From Nitzschia sp. DOCU1 (Eukaryota > Bacillariophyta > Bacillariophyceae > Bacillariales > Bacillariaceae): DNA of 64,000 nucleotides. Positions 31,854 to 40,749 of this stretch are shown here, in pieces (the first letter of the stretch is position 1; every line of letters starts with the position of its first letter). The DNA is taken from assembly GCA_951394045.1 (NCBI GenBank), contig OX595997.1, forward strand, positions 1,736,001 to 1,800,000. Direction: 5' to 3'. Below the pieces are notes generated by a model. It made no database searches. It had not been told where the DNA came from and saw nothing but the letters and a program-made list of their open reading frames with translations. A program made the translations under genes and the position numbers.

Positions 31854-32216
31854 CCAACTTGATGCCGATGCTCAAGTAGTAACATGACTAGAGGGAGCGC
31901 GCGCAACAGATAAGTGATGCATATCAATTTGTTCAACTATCATAGACACCAATGGCACCGCGATAACAACACGGCCGAAGAGGCCTCTACAAATAACTAC
32001 CTTGTTGTCATTTGGCACGAATCTTCCTTGTTGAAATTCGGCGCCTGTGCTTCTGTTGCGCCATTCGCGCACCTCGAGTCTCATCGATTCGAGCCGTTCC
32101 TTCCCTCTCGTTCCCCTGCGTTTTCGCATTCTTTTGTCTTGCCTCTTTTCATCGACATCATTGTAGACAAAGCGGCTTAAACAACAGCTTCTCTATATCA
32201 TTATTGCACCAACACC
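31854..32216. other. Spacer between array A and the first cassette gene
   Basis: Presumed promoter and 5' UTR of the gene starting at 32217. Short ORFs on both strands are not supported. Confidence 0.4.
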
Positions 32217-32951
32217 ATGCCAGTTTCCGACATCGACCACCCAACCGTTCCATGGAACGAGTCGGGGGAACGCCTCCGCTTGCTAATGGCCTTTCAAAAT
32301 GGCGAGCTCCCACTTGATGAGAAGCAGTCGCTCTCCATTTCTTATAACGAGATTTGGCAGGCGTACTGTCCATCGTACTCTCGTAAAAAGCTTCCAGGCC
32401 GCCTGAAAACGTTGAGAACGGCTGTTCTTAAGGAAAGAACCCCAGTGGGTCGGAAAGAGCCTCCGAATTGGAAGAAGTCGAAGGCCTACAAACTTCTCAA
32501 GGAGAGCCTTCGCAACGGAGAAATCTCATGCAACAACAATGGTCTGGATTGGGAAGAAGTCTACCTGTCGCACCCGGAATATGCAAAGTGGAACCACGAA
32601 AAGTTCAAGCAACGTCTAAAAGCCCTTCAAGATGAGATCCGAAATGACATGGATCGTGTCGCACCAGATAAAGAGGCATTCGATCGCTTCGCCGCCCTCC
32701 ATGAAGTTTCGCACTTCTCCCACAAGGGGTACGAACAATGGCAGGGCTCAGATGCGCAAGCCCTCATTTGGGACGACATTATTGAAAACAAACACATTAC
32801 GATGCGAAAGAGGGACCTCTACGGCTCTAGACCCGAGTACTACGAGCACTTCCCTTTGAATGCTTTTCGCGCTTTTCTCAAACAAGAGATCGATACTGAG
32901 AAGTGGCGCCTCACACTCAAAGAAAAGGGCAAACAGTTCAAAGCTTCGTAG
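32217..32951 (+). CDS. Triple-repeat putative DNA-binding protein of the transposon-like cassette, 244 aa
   Basis: ATG at 32217 follows ACACC. The protein consists of three degenerate copies of a roughly 50-residue, mostly helical module, at about residues 17-70, 86-143 and 175-230. Shared positions are a Leu-Leu helix, Asn-Gly-Glu-(L/I), a Trp/Tyr motif (NEIWQAYCP; LDWEEVYLSHPEY; RDLYGSRPEYY) and a final (F/L)(K/R)xxLKxLxxE(I/V). Basic residues are spread through each copy. It is convergent with the transposase gene, with only 52 bp between the stops. In PIF/Harbinger elements a Myb/SANT-like DNA-binding protein accompanies the DDE transposase, so an equivalent role is plausible. I did not recognise the module as a named family. 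Confidence 0.65.
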   Translation: MPVSDIDHPTVPWNESGERLRLLMAFQNGELPLDEKQSLSISYNEIWQAYCPSYSRKKLPGRLKTLRTAVLKERTPVGRKEPPNWKKSKAYKLLKESLRNGEISCNNNGLDWEEVYLSHPEYAKWNHEKFKQRLKALQDEIRNDMDRVAPDKEAFDRFAALHEVSHFSHKGYEQWQGSDAQALIWDDIIENKHITMRKRDLYGSRPEYYEHFPLNAFRAFLKQEIDTEKWRLTLKEKGKQFKAS

Positions 32952-33003
32952 TAAGGATAATTCTAATAGTATTATCAATTTTAATAGTAACTATATCTAT
33001 ATA

Positions 33004-34227
33004 TTAGTTTGTATCGTCATCGTCATCAGAATAAATCGTGGCATCGTCGGGGGGATCATCTGCCACGCTATCAGATTCATCGTTAAACACTGCTTCAATC
33101 AAAATGTCGAAGAGCGGACGACCCATTTCCAATTTGTACTGCGCTAGGACGCAAACTGCTTCAAAGCAGGTTTTGAATTTGTCGGCGTCATGCCGAAAGC
33201 GACCAGCAAGGCAACCGAATTCCTTGATAATGCCATTGAAAGTCTCATGGCGCATTGAGGCCCGGGACTTGAAGAGCTTGACTGGACGACTATCCTGGAC
33301 GTTTGGGACACTGATGACATCCTGATGCCCTCGATAGCCCAGGTCGCCAATTGCCTTCTTCCCCACACTCAACAGCTTGTCACGTAAACCGCCGTTCGCC
33401 TTGAAGACACCAGCATCATTCTTCCCCGCCTTGTGGGGACCCTTCATCCAGATGAGCTTGGGTTCCCACAAGTGGATCCCAAGCTCGTACCCCATTCCTG
33501 CCTTGTTGTACTTGTGTGAGAAGAAGGTCGAGTCTCTGCTCCAAGTCGGATGTTCTGGCTCCCGAATCCAGCAATGGATTCCATCCACCGAGACAACCCA
33601 AATCTCGTCCTCATCAAACTCTGGCCAAACAATCTTCTCTTGCTTGAGCGCTTGAATCGCTTTGGCATAACGCCAGATCTTCATTCGGGCCCACTTTGGG
33701 GAAAGATCGAACAACGCCTCGATTTGGGCCTCTTTCGGGTAGAGCTTGAGGAAGTAGAGCGCCATTAGAAAGTGGTCGAGGTTGATTTCGCTGCCATCGA
33801 CTCTTGCATCATCGAAAGCTGTCTGCTGAAGGTCATGGAAGACCCGCACAGCAATGGTGCATGTCACTCCATAGTGACTCTCAAATTGCTCTCGGTTTGT
33901 CTTGGCCTTTGCCCTTTTGATTCGTCGCAAAGTGAACCGAGCCTTCAGTAGCCCTCTCACTAGAACCTCACTCTCAGTGTAGACCACTGTGTTGCCAATA
34001 CTATCGTCATAGCTGGCAGTGGATAGAGACTCCTCGGATGATACCATGGTTGATTTTTTTCTGCCATTGCCATTCGAGGGCGGGGTGCCATGGTTGAGGG
34101 TGGGAGTCGCTAGCGGGGCGGAAATGCTCTCATTCGGGGGCATATCTGACCTTGATGGAACCTTGACTGAAGCACGAGCGACCGATTCGGCCGAATCAGA
34201 ATTCGGGAACGCTCTCATTGGGGGCAT
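33004..34227 (-). CDS. DDE transposase (IS5/PIF-Harbinger-like)
   Basis: Single exon, 407 aa, ATG at 34227. The catalytic triad is visible: D215 in VVSVDGIHCWI, D295 in IGDLGYRGHQDVI, and E328 in MRHETFNGIIKEF (D-79-D-32-E spacing). Between the first two Asp are FSHKYNKAGMGYELGI and WMKGPHKAGKNDAGVF, the SHK...GP...D pattern common to transposases of this superfamily. The N-terminal 60 residues are Ser/Pro-rich, encoded by one copy of an 85-bp tandem duplication. The C-terminus is Asp-rich. All three acidic residues are intact, so it may be active. An upstream in-frame stop limits the start to this ATG unless there is a 5' intron. Confidence 0.8.
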   Translation of the reverse strand: MPPMRAFPNSDSAESVARASVKVPSRSDMPPNESISAPLATPTLNHGTPPSNGNGRKKSTMVSSEESLSTASYDDSIGNTVVYTESEVLVRGLLKARFTLRRIKRAKAKTNREQFESHYGVTCTIAVRVFHDLQQTAFDDARVDGSEINLDHFLMALYFLKLYPKEAQIEALFDLSPKWARMKIWRYAKAIQALKQEKIVWPEFDEDEIWVVSVDGIHCWIREPEHPTWSRDSTFFSHKYNKAGMGYELGIHLWEPKLIWMKGPHKAGKNDAGVFKANGGLRDKLLSVGKKAIGDLGYRGHQDVISVPNVQDSRPVKLFKSRASMRHETFNGIIKEFGCLAGRFRHDADKFKTCFEAVCVLAQYKLEMGRPLFDILIEAVFNDESDSVADDPPDDATIYSDDDDDTN

Positions 34228-34294
34228 ATCTGACCCTGATGGAACCTTGACTAAAGCACGAGCGACCGATTCGGCCGAATCAGAACTCGGGAAT
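34126..34294 (-). repeat. 85/84-bp tandem duplication at the transposase 5' end
   Basis: 34126-34210 and 34211-34294 are about 95% identical. The minus-strand frame runs through both, but a 1-bp length difference changes the reading after MPP (MPPNES versus MPPMRA), and the actual ATG lies in the upstream copy. Confidence 0.85.
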
Positions 34295-34606
34295 GCAAGG
34301 CATATACCTATTATTTAGTGTCTAAGACTTTTAGATATGCCACACCTCGACCGAACGCAAAAAGTCGTTGCATCCAATGTCGTGCTCTGAAGATTCACGA
34401 ATGGCTACCATAGAAGTTTTGAATGCAAGCAACTGTGTTTCACTATTTTCTATGTTACAGCTAACTTGCCACCAATGCCACCAATGCAAGCCACTGTGCT
34501 TGGTAGGCTTTGGTAGGCTTTCTACCAATTCCTACAAAGCGGCGCTCTGCAATCACCGAGCTTCGCAAAAAGAAGCCACATTTTCCTCTCGGCAACGATT
34601 GCAAGC
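34228..34606. other. Divergent promoter region between transposase and repeat-protein genes
   Basis: About 380 bp between oppositely transcribed genes. Includes part of the 85-bp duplication and GGTAGGCTTTGGTAGGCTTT, a short tandem, at about 34502-34521. Confidence 0.5.
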
Positions 34607-35130
34607 ATGGTTTCCACACGCTCGCACACAAAACGCCCTGCGCTTCAATCTCCACCGGACCCTCATCCACGTTCAAGCCTTTCAGCTCCTCCTTCTTCAA
34701 AGAAGAAAACGCCTACAAGCAACACTACTGCTGCTTCTCGTCAGCGGTCGAAGAGCTCACCCCCGTCTTTGCTTGCAAAAGGCCGAAAGAACGGTCTGCC
34801 ACTCGAAGTCCGCAAGCAGCTTGTCATCGAAATCGAAAAGCAAGGCGGAATCCAAGTCCTCTGTGATTCCAACCAGCAAGATATTTCCAAGCTTCTCAAC
34901 AAACTTGGTGGGTTTTTTGGAAACAAACGCGGTGACGAAGTTGAACGTCGGACACAGGCTCGACACTTTGTCAAACATCTGAAAAAGGTCAACTCTCAAG
35001 GCGACTACAAGCGCATTCTTGGATCGTATCTTTGTGCGGAGTCCTTCGACAGCTACGTGGCATCGAATCCGGATTTTGACTTGAGAAAGGTTTCGTTCAA
35101 GCCTCGTTCTTTGTCTTTGAATAGGGCAAG

Positions 35131-35165
<35 letters not shown>

Positions 35166-37449
35166 ACAACAAGTCAAGCAGCTTTTCACCAACGATTTCC
35201 GACCTTGCAAGAAAGCTGAGCTTTGGTGCCCGATTGAGTGACGACGAGGACGACTCAATTCATAGCACGAGCATTGCAGAGAATCCTAACGAGGCAATCA
35301 TCATGGAAACAAGAATGTTCATGCGCCCGGGGCGCACTACTGCCAATCATCTTGCGGGTAAGTTTGTGCGATTTGTGGTTTCTGTCAACATTCCATGAAA
35401 GCTAACTTTTATCGTTTATTTTTCTAGCCAAGACTGCTCGTGATCGCAAGTATCAAATCGACCTCGAAGACCCCCTGAACTGTGATGGGGATTTGCGTGC
35501 CCTCTTTGCCCCTGGAGTTCCCATCAACGCCCAGGAAATTGGTGACAAGATTGTCCTCAAGATCATCGATGTTGATGTGTTAGATGTCCAGAACAATCTC
35601 TATTCCGCCGTTGTTGCGGCTGATGGCGAGAGTGATGTCTGGACTGTTCCTGTTTGGAAGGAACACGAGAGGAACCGTACAGAGGTCGAGGGCCTCTACG
35701 GACAAGCCCGTGGTCAATGCGAGTCTACTCGCAATGCACACAGGCAAATTGTCACTGCCCTGGAAAGTGCCGAGCCTCAAATGCGAACCAAGAAGATCAT
35801 TGCTGTGCTTCCGAAGGGCATTCATGTGTCTAACGAACGCTTTAGCAGCAACACTTCTGAAGATAATCTTGAACTCAAGTTCGAGGCATCTGCCAGGCAG
35901 GTCACCCTCTCTAATGGCATGCAGATGCTCATGCAGTATACCACTGTGTACGTTGAGCTTCTGAAGGTGGGGACCATTCGCAAGGTTGATAATGCCCCCA
36001 CGGCCAGCAACAACCATGCCTTAGACCTCTTGCTTCAAGGTACGGTTGGTTCTCTAGCCTCTTCGACTGCTGGTCCTGCCCCTATGATGCCCTAGTGGTA
36101 GTGTAACTTTTATTCGTCTAACAGTGTTGTTCTTTGAAACCATTTTACTTTATGTAGGAATTGCACTGATTGCCATAGGTGTTCCTGCACCACCGGCTCC
36201 CGCCACTGCCTCGGCAAGGGCTATGGCAAGTACTACCTCGGCGAGTGCAGTGCCGCCTTCTGTTGCGGCAGGAAGCTTTGCCCCGTCGGTGAGGGTTGTG
36301 CGGCCTTCCGTTGCCCCTGCAAGCGTTGCCTCGGCGAGTGCAGTGCCGCTTTCTGTTGCGGCAAGCTTTGCCCCATCGGCGAGGGTCGTACCGCCTTTTG
36401 TTGCTCCTGCAAGCGTTGCCTCGGCGAGTGCAGTGCCGCCTTCTGTTGCAGCAAGCTTTGCCCCGTCGGCGAGGGTCGTGCCGCCTTTTGTTGCCCCTGT
36501 AAGCGTTGCCTCGGCGAGTGCAGTGCCGCCTTTTGTTGCCCCTGTAAGCGTTGCCTCGGCGAGTGCAGTGCCGCCTTTTGTTGCCCCTGCAAGCGTTGCC
36601 TCGGCGAGTGCAGTGCCGCCTTTTGTCGCCCCTGCAAGCGTTGCCTCGGCGAGTGCAGTGCCGCCTTTTGTTGCCCCTGCAAGCGTTGCCTCGGCGAGTG
36701 CAGTGCCGCCTTTTGTCGCCCCTGCAAGTGTTGCCTCGGCGAGTGCAGTGCCGCCTTCTGTTGCCTCTCTGAAATCACCACCTGTGAATTCGTCGGCAGC
36801 CAATCAAGCAGTTGCTGCCACGGATCTTGCTGCCCAAGCACGCAAAGCAGCAAATGATATTCTCAGCCGTGCCGAACAGTACACTAGCAGGTACCACCCA
36901 AGTTCTCATACCAGCAACGTCAAGCCTGCAAGAACTCACAAGAAGTGTGACGCGTCCAATCCGGATCCAGAAACAGAAGAAGAAGAGGCGGGAGTGCAGC
37001 AGGTGGCAGAGGCCTCCGATCCCAATCCGGATCCAGAAACCGAAGAACAAAAGGTGGAAGTACAGCAGGTGGTAGGGGCAGAGTCTTCCGCAGCGGCACC
37101 AGACAACGAAAAGGCGGGAGTTGCAGAAGCAGTGGAGGGGGCAGAGGCAGCAAAACCGTCGCCAGAGTCGGATGCAAGCCACAAACGTGGCAGGAATCCG
37201 GAATCACCAAGTTGGCGGGGTGATCGGAAGCGATTTGCAGAAGCAGCGGAGCAGACAGAGGCAGCAAAACTGTCGTCTGATCCGGAACCAGATGATGCAA
37301 GCCGCAAACGCGGCAGGGACCCTGAATCACCAAGTTGTCGGGGTGATCGCAAGCATTTTCTTGACAATGACGGCAATACCCACAAGGATGAGCCGCCAAG
37401 ACGCTCAAATCGCTTGCAAGAGAAAGCTAAAGGTCGGGGCTCTAATTAG
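34607..37449 (+). CDS. Large repeat-containing cassette protein, 884 aa, three exons
   Basis: Exons 34607-35357, 35428-36039 and 36158-37449; introns of 70 and 118 bp are GT-AG and the joins keep frame (HLA|AKTARD; LLLQ|GIALIAI). Exon 1 has a basic Ser/Pro N-terminus and a structured domain with GLPLEVRKQLVIEIEKQGG and FFGNKRGDEVERRTQARHFV, then a Ser run from AGC repeats. Exon 2 is a conserved-looking globular stretch (KYQIDLEDP, VPVWKEHERNR, MRTKKIIAVLPKGIHV). Exon 3 has eight VASASAVP repeats, then duplicated acidic (NPDPETEEE) and basic (KRGR(N/D)PESPSxRGDRK) segments. Retention of intron 2 would give a shorter form ending at 36095. It is divergent from the transposase, and was probably carried by the element. 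Function unknown. Confidence 0.65.
36290..36765 (+). repeat. 45-bp coding repeat (15-residue unit PFVAPASVASASAVP)
   Basis: Six consecutive 45-bp units, preceded by two longer variants with SFAPSARVV inserts, encode Ala/Val/Ser/Pro-rich repeats in exon 3 of the cassette protein. Units differ at a few bases (CCTGCA versus CCTGTA). Antisense frames are also open and give Gln- or Gly-rich shadow ORFs. Confidence 0.9.
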
Positions 37450-38694
37450 TTGTAGCACAAAGTGAAGTTCTAGAACATTATTTTACGTTCTAGTTGATAC
37501 TAGTAATGAAAATTGCAATCGTGATCGTCGTTGTCTTGTCTCGTCGTCGCTAGCTTGCATCGTCAAGAGCATTGCTTCAAATTCAAATAGTTGTTGTGTG
37601 TATGTAATTCTACCTTACTTGCATCGTCCCCGGATATTCTAATCCGTTTGGAGTTAGTTGGGACGATGTTTTGCTGCTGGAAGGTGTAGCGCAGCGGCTC
37701 CCTTTCTGCAAGATAAAGAGCAGCCGTGTCAGGGCCAACTCTAAATCTCGCTGCCGACTGAGCCAGGGACCAGCTCAAGTCGACTAACCAGAGGCAGGAC
37801 GGGCCCCCGGGACGTTCTTATTTAAAGTCGGCTGTCCTAGCCGACTCATCGTCTCGGCTTGCCATACTCTAAGTTGGCGCCAGCGAAGACGGGGGAAGTA
37901 GGGTAGCGTCGTTCGGCTTGGGCCCCCCCGGCCCACCAGCGGAAATGACAGTAGTAGTGGATAAGGATTGCACCATAGCAACCCCGAGGCTCGTAGGGCC
38001 CCGCTTTTTCCCAATAGGGCGCCCATTACAGCGCCCCTGGGGATCTTTGTCGTCGTTGCCGACAAATTCTCTTGTTGTGTCGTCGTTCGGCTAGGGCCAA
38101 TCGGGGCCCTCCAGCGGAACGACGGTCGTAGTAGGGTATTCAGGACCTGGCCCCGAGGCTCGTTGCAGCCTCGATTCCCGTTATGGGGCGGCCATTACAG
38201 CCACGTAGAAAGCCCCCGGGTTCCGTTCTCGAACCCCTTCCGTGGACTCAAGACGACAGGGTGGAACCTAATCGAGAAGGGGGGGGAGAGACGGAGTATT
38301 GTTGAGTATATAAACATCAATCAACAGTGAAGGGTGCTGATGATGGTTGCGATGGTTGTGATGGTGATGATCATGATCATGATCATGATGAGGTTTTCTT
38401 GTAATGTCATCGTCGTCGTCGTCGTTGTTGTCCTCGTTGTTGATGTTTGGGTCATTTGACGTCATTCATTCATCTGAAAGATCCATCCAAGGTCATATGG
38501 GGATGCGCGGTGGAGGATAGAAAGCTTCATTACGGAGCTCTCTATGTTGTCCATATAATTCGGTTATCGTACCGTTATTGACATTCCTTTAAACGAGATC
38601 CTCTATGGTCATCCGCACCAGAATCCGATTTCGCAATCCTACACTACGCGATTTCATCCACGTGCCATAATTGATTGTTGCTTATCACTGTTGC
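37450..38694. other. Intergenic, GC-rich imperfect duplication and microsatellites
   Basis: Contains a diverged direct duplication (37907-38041 and 38081-38207) and GAT/CAT-rich microsatellites at about 38335-38430 that create a His/Asp-rich shadow ORF. No gene supported. Confidence 0.5.
37907..38207 (+). repeat. Imperfect GC-rich direct duplication, about 130 bp per copy
   Basis: Both copies start CGTCGTTCGGCT and share CCAGCGGAA, CCCCGAGGCTCGT and (C/G)CCCATTACAGC-like blocks in the same order. Copies are at 37907-38041 and 38081-38207. Confidence 0.7.
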
Positions 38695-38906
38695 CAAACG
38701 GCGTGTTATCGAAACGGGGTTTTTTCGAAACGGCGTGTTATCGAAACGGGGTTTTTTGAAACGGGGTATTTCGAAACGGGGTTTTATCGAAACGGGGTTT
38801 TTGAAACGGGGTTTTTTCGAAACGGGGTTTTCGAAACGGGGTTTTTTCGAAACGGGGTTTTCGAAACGGGGTTTTTTCGAAACGGGGTTTTCGAAACGGG
38901 GTTTTT
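38695..38906 (+). repeat. GAAACGGGGTTTT minisatellite array B (14 units)
   Basis: Same orientation as array A, 7 kb away. Units 4-11 repeat the variant order of array A units 1-8. The left end has two ACGGCGTGTTAT variant units not found in array A. The right half alternates T6 and T4 units, giving a 30-bp higher-order period. Confidence 0.95.
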
Positions 38907-38944
38907 GGATTCGTTATGAGATGACGAACACTAAGGAATTATCA

Positions 38945-38956
38945 ATTTAACGCGAT
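38945..38956 (+). repeat. 12-bp direct repeat, right copy (ATTTAACGCGAT)
   Basis: Exact match to 31630-31641, just beyond array B. The flanking bases differ on both sides, so the match is limited to 12 bp. Confidence 0.55.
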
Positions 38957-39001
38957 TCGCATTTGCGTATATGTCGTTGAAGAACGCTAGGACATTTCTA
39001 C

Positions 39002-39023
39002 TTAGGGTTAGGGGGTTAGGGTT
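39002..39023 (+). repeat. Interstitial TTAGGG-type telomeric tract
   Basis: Three near-perfect units (TTAGGG, TTAGGGGG, TTAGGG) lie in a row, about 100 bp past array B. TTAGGG is the usual telomere unit in stramenopiles. Confidence 0.75.
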
Positions 39024-39339
39024 CGGCAAAGAATGTCTACTACCGGAAAGTCCAGGTAATCATCTGCTACACGATTTCAGCTGATTTACCTAATTTTCCG
39101 TGCTTTTATCCAGTTCTCATTTCTGAAGGCGGTTCACTCACTCGCGAAGAATCGCGGTTCTCTATTAGTAGTGAAGAATCATCGTGGATAAAATCTACCC
39201 GAGCTACTATTACTTAACACCCACACCTCCTAACAACCTACCGTACGTCAAGAACTCAACGCGAAGGTGGAATGTGAATTCACTAGTTAAATGCATTCAA
39301 CAGAGAATGACGACAAAACAGCTGGAAATTTAAAAGGGA

Positions 39340-40749
39340 ATGTTAAGAAGCACTCATCGGAAGCTGCGGATACCTTTGAGATACCGCCACTTTGAACCAA
39401 TACATAGCGAGCGTACTATGATGTCAGTTCGATTCGGAAATGTGGGGAGAGAATGGTGCAATGTGCTCTCTGTCGCCTCCGCGCTCAGTTCATCCAGGAC
39501 CATCAGAAGAATGCATGAAACAAACACAACTGCTCTTGAAACAAGTGCTAACCCTTTCTTTATGTTGTTTACAATGGCTGAAAGGGACTCTGAGGTATCG
39601 GAAGCGCTGAGGGCCCTCCTTGAGCCCGTGCCCTTGGCTCCGAGGGAGCAAATTCAAGTTGTGCAGACAATCGAAACGCCCGCTAAACCACTTGGTCATT
39701 CCTTCTTCTTGTCGCGAAGTAACCATGCTCACATGCTGAAAGATGACATAGTGGACACTGAGTGTGGACAACAACAAAACGTTGGATGCAGTAGCGACTT
39801 ACTCGCAGGGCGGCTCAGTAATCATTCGTTCCCGCCTGGTGCAGGCCTTCAACAATCCAGCTTTCTGTCTACTGAAAGGGCGGTTGCTCCGGACGTATTC
39901 GGCAGCGGAAGCAGTGACACGTTTAACTTTTTCTTCGACCACCAGTATATGCAATCGCCTCTTCGCAGTGCTCATGATGGGCGCCGCGGCCTCCTCGTGA
40001 CAGAACAAGGAAGAAACGATATGCTGCTTCCTTTCCATCCGGGAACGACATCCCTTCGAACAATACCCCCAATAACCGACGCTGCGGTTTTACCTACAAC
40101 CGGTATCAGCACCATGTTACCTGCTGCTCTAGCCCAGCTGCCGACGTCCGAAGGACAAAGAACGTGGGATACTGGAGAAGTCGTGGGGAAGAAGACGAGT
40201 CAAGTAGCTTCCGTTGAAGAAAAGGGCGGGGCTGAAAGAAGTGATCCTGGTGAAGAGCTGCTGGAAGGAAGTTCTGGGTCTGGATTTCATGCCTATCAAG
40301 AGAGGAATTGGATGGATCGTTACAATGAGCTAGTCGAATACAAACGGCAACATGGTAACTGTGATGTACCAAGTGCTTACAAAGTGGTGGTGTCTCCAGC
40401 GCTGGCATTCTGGGTGAAAAGAACCCGCCATCAGTACAAGCTTCTCAGGCAAGGAAAGCATTCCAATCTCTGCGAAGCACGGATAGAGCTTTTGGATCGT
40501 CTTGGCTTCAGCTGGGACAGTCACGAAAGTTCTTGGACGATACACCATCAAATGCTTTGTGATTTTCACCGTAAACATGGCCACGTTCGAGTTCCGGCGC
40601 AGCAAGAACTTACGTCACTCGCCAATTGGATCAAGCGGCAACGACGGCAGTGTCGTGTTTTCCTTAAGGACGGTGGAAAGCAGGAAGTATCCTCGTCTTC
40701 CATGACTGCTGAACGGTACGCCAAACTCAAGGAACTTGGGGTCGTCTAG
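39340..40749 (+). CDS. Helicase-Associated (HA) domain protein 1, 469 aa
   Basis: ATG at 39340, single exon. The first 320 residues are mainly disordered, with a conserved piece EPVPLAPREQIQVVQTIE shared with the neighbour at 42 kb. Two HA domains (PF03457-type three-helix modules) follow. HA1 at about 323-396 has WMDRYNELVEYKRQHGNCDVP, LAFWVKRTRHQYKLL and RIELLDRLGFSWD. HA2 at about 397-469 has HVRVP, LANWIKRQRRQ and RYAKLKELG. Diatoms encode many stand-alone HA proteins without a helicase motor, assumed to bind nucleic acid. A nuclear regulatory role is inference. It forms a tandem pair with the next gene. Confidence 0.85.
   Translation: MLRSTHRKLRIPLRYRHFEPIHSERTMMSVRFGNVGREWCNVLSVASALSSSRTIRRMHETNTTALETSANPFFMLFTMAERDSEVSEALRALLEPVPLAPREQIQVVQTIETPAKPLGHSFFLSRSNHAHMLKDDIVDTECGQQQNVGCSSDLLAGRLSNHSFPPGAGLQQSSFLSTERAVAPDVFGSGSSDTFNFFFDHQYMQSPLRSAHDGRRGLLVTEQGRNDMLLPFHPGTTSLRTIPPITDAAVLPTTGISTMLPAALAQLPTSEGQRTWDTGEVVGKKTSQVASVEEKGGAERSDPGEELLEGSSGSGFHAYQERNWMDRYNELVEYKRQHGNCDVPSAYKVVVSPALAFWVKRTRHQYKLLRQGKHSNLCEARIELLDRLGFSWDSHESSWTIHHQMLCDFHRKHGHVRVPAQQELTSLANWIKRQRRQCRVFLKDGGKQEVSSSSMTAERYAKLKELGVV

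Larger units (their letters stand above)
38907..39339. other. Intergenic with telomere-like sequence
   Basis: Includes the right 12-bp direct repeat (38945-38956) and an interstitial TTAGGG tract (39002-39023). The rest is the 5' region of the first HA-domain gene. Confidence 0.5.

Noticed and set aside
31625..31936. Repetitive ORFs such as KRGFFETGF and KPRFEKTPF
   Set aside because: The minisatellite contains no stop in several frames, so open frames arise automatically on both strands here and at 38.7 kb.
36150..36853. Gly/Ala/Thr- and Gln-rich minus-strand ORFs of about 210 codons
   Set aside because: Shadows of the 45-bp coding repeat in the plus-strand exon.
38268..38465. His/Asp-rich ORF
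   Set aside because: Product of GAT/CAT microsatellite DNA, no conserved content.
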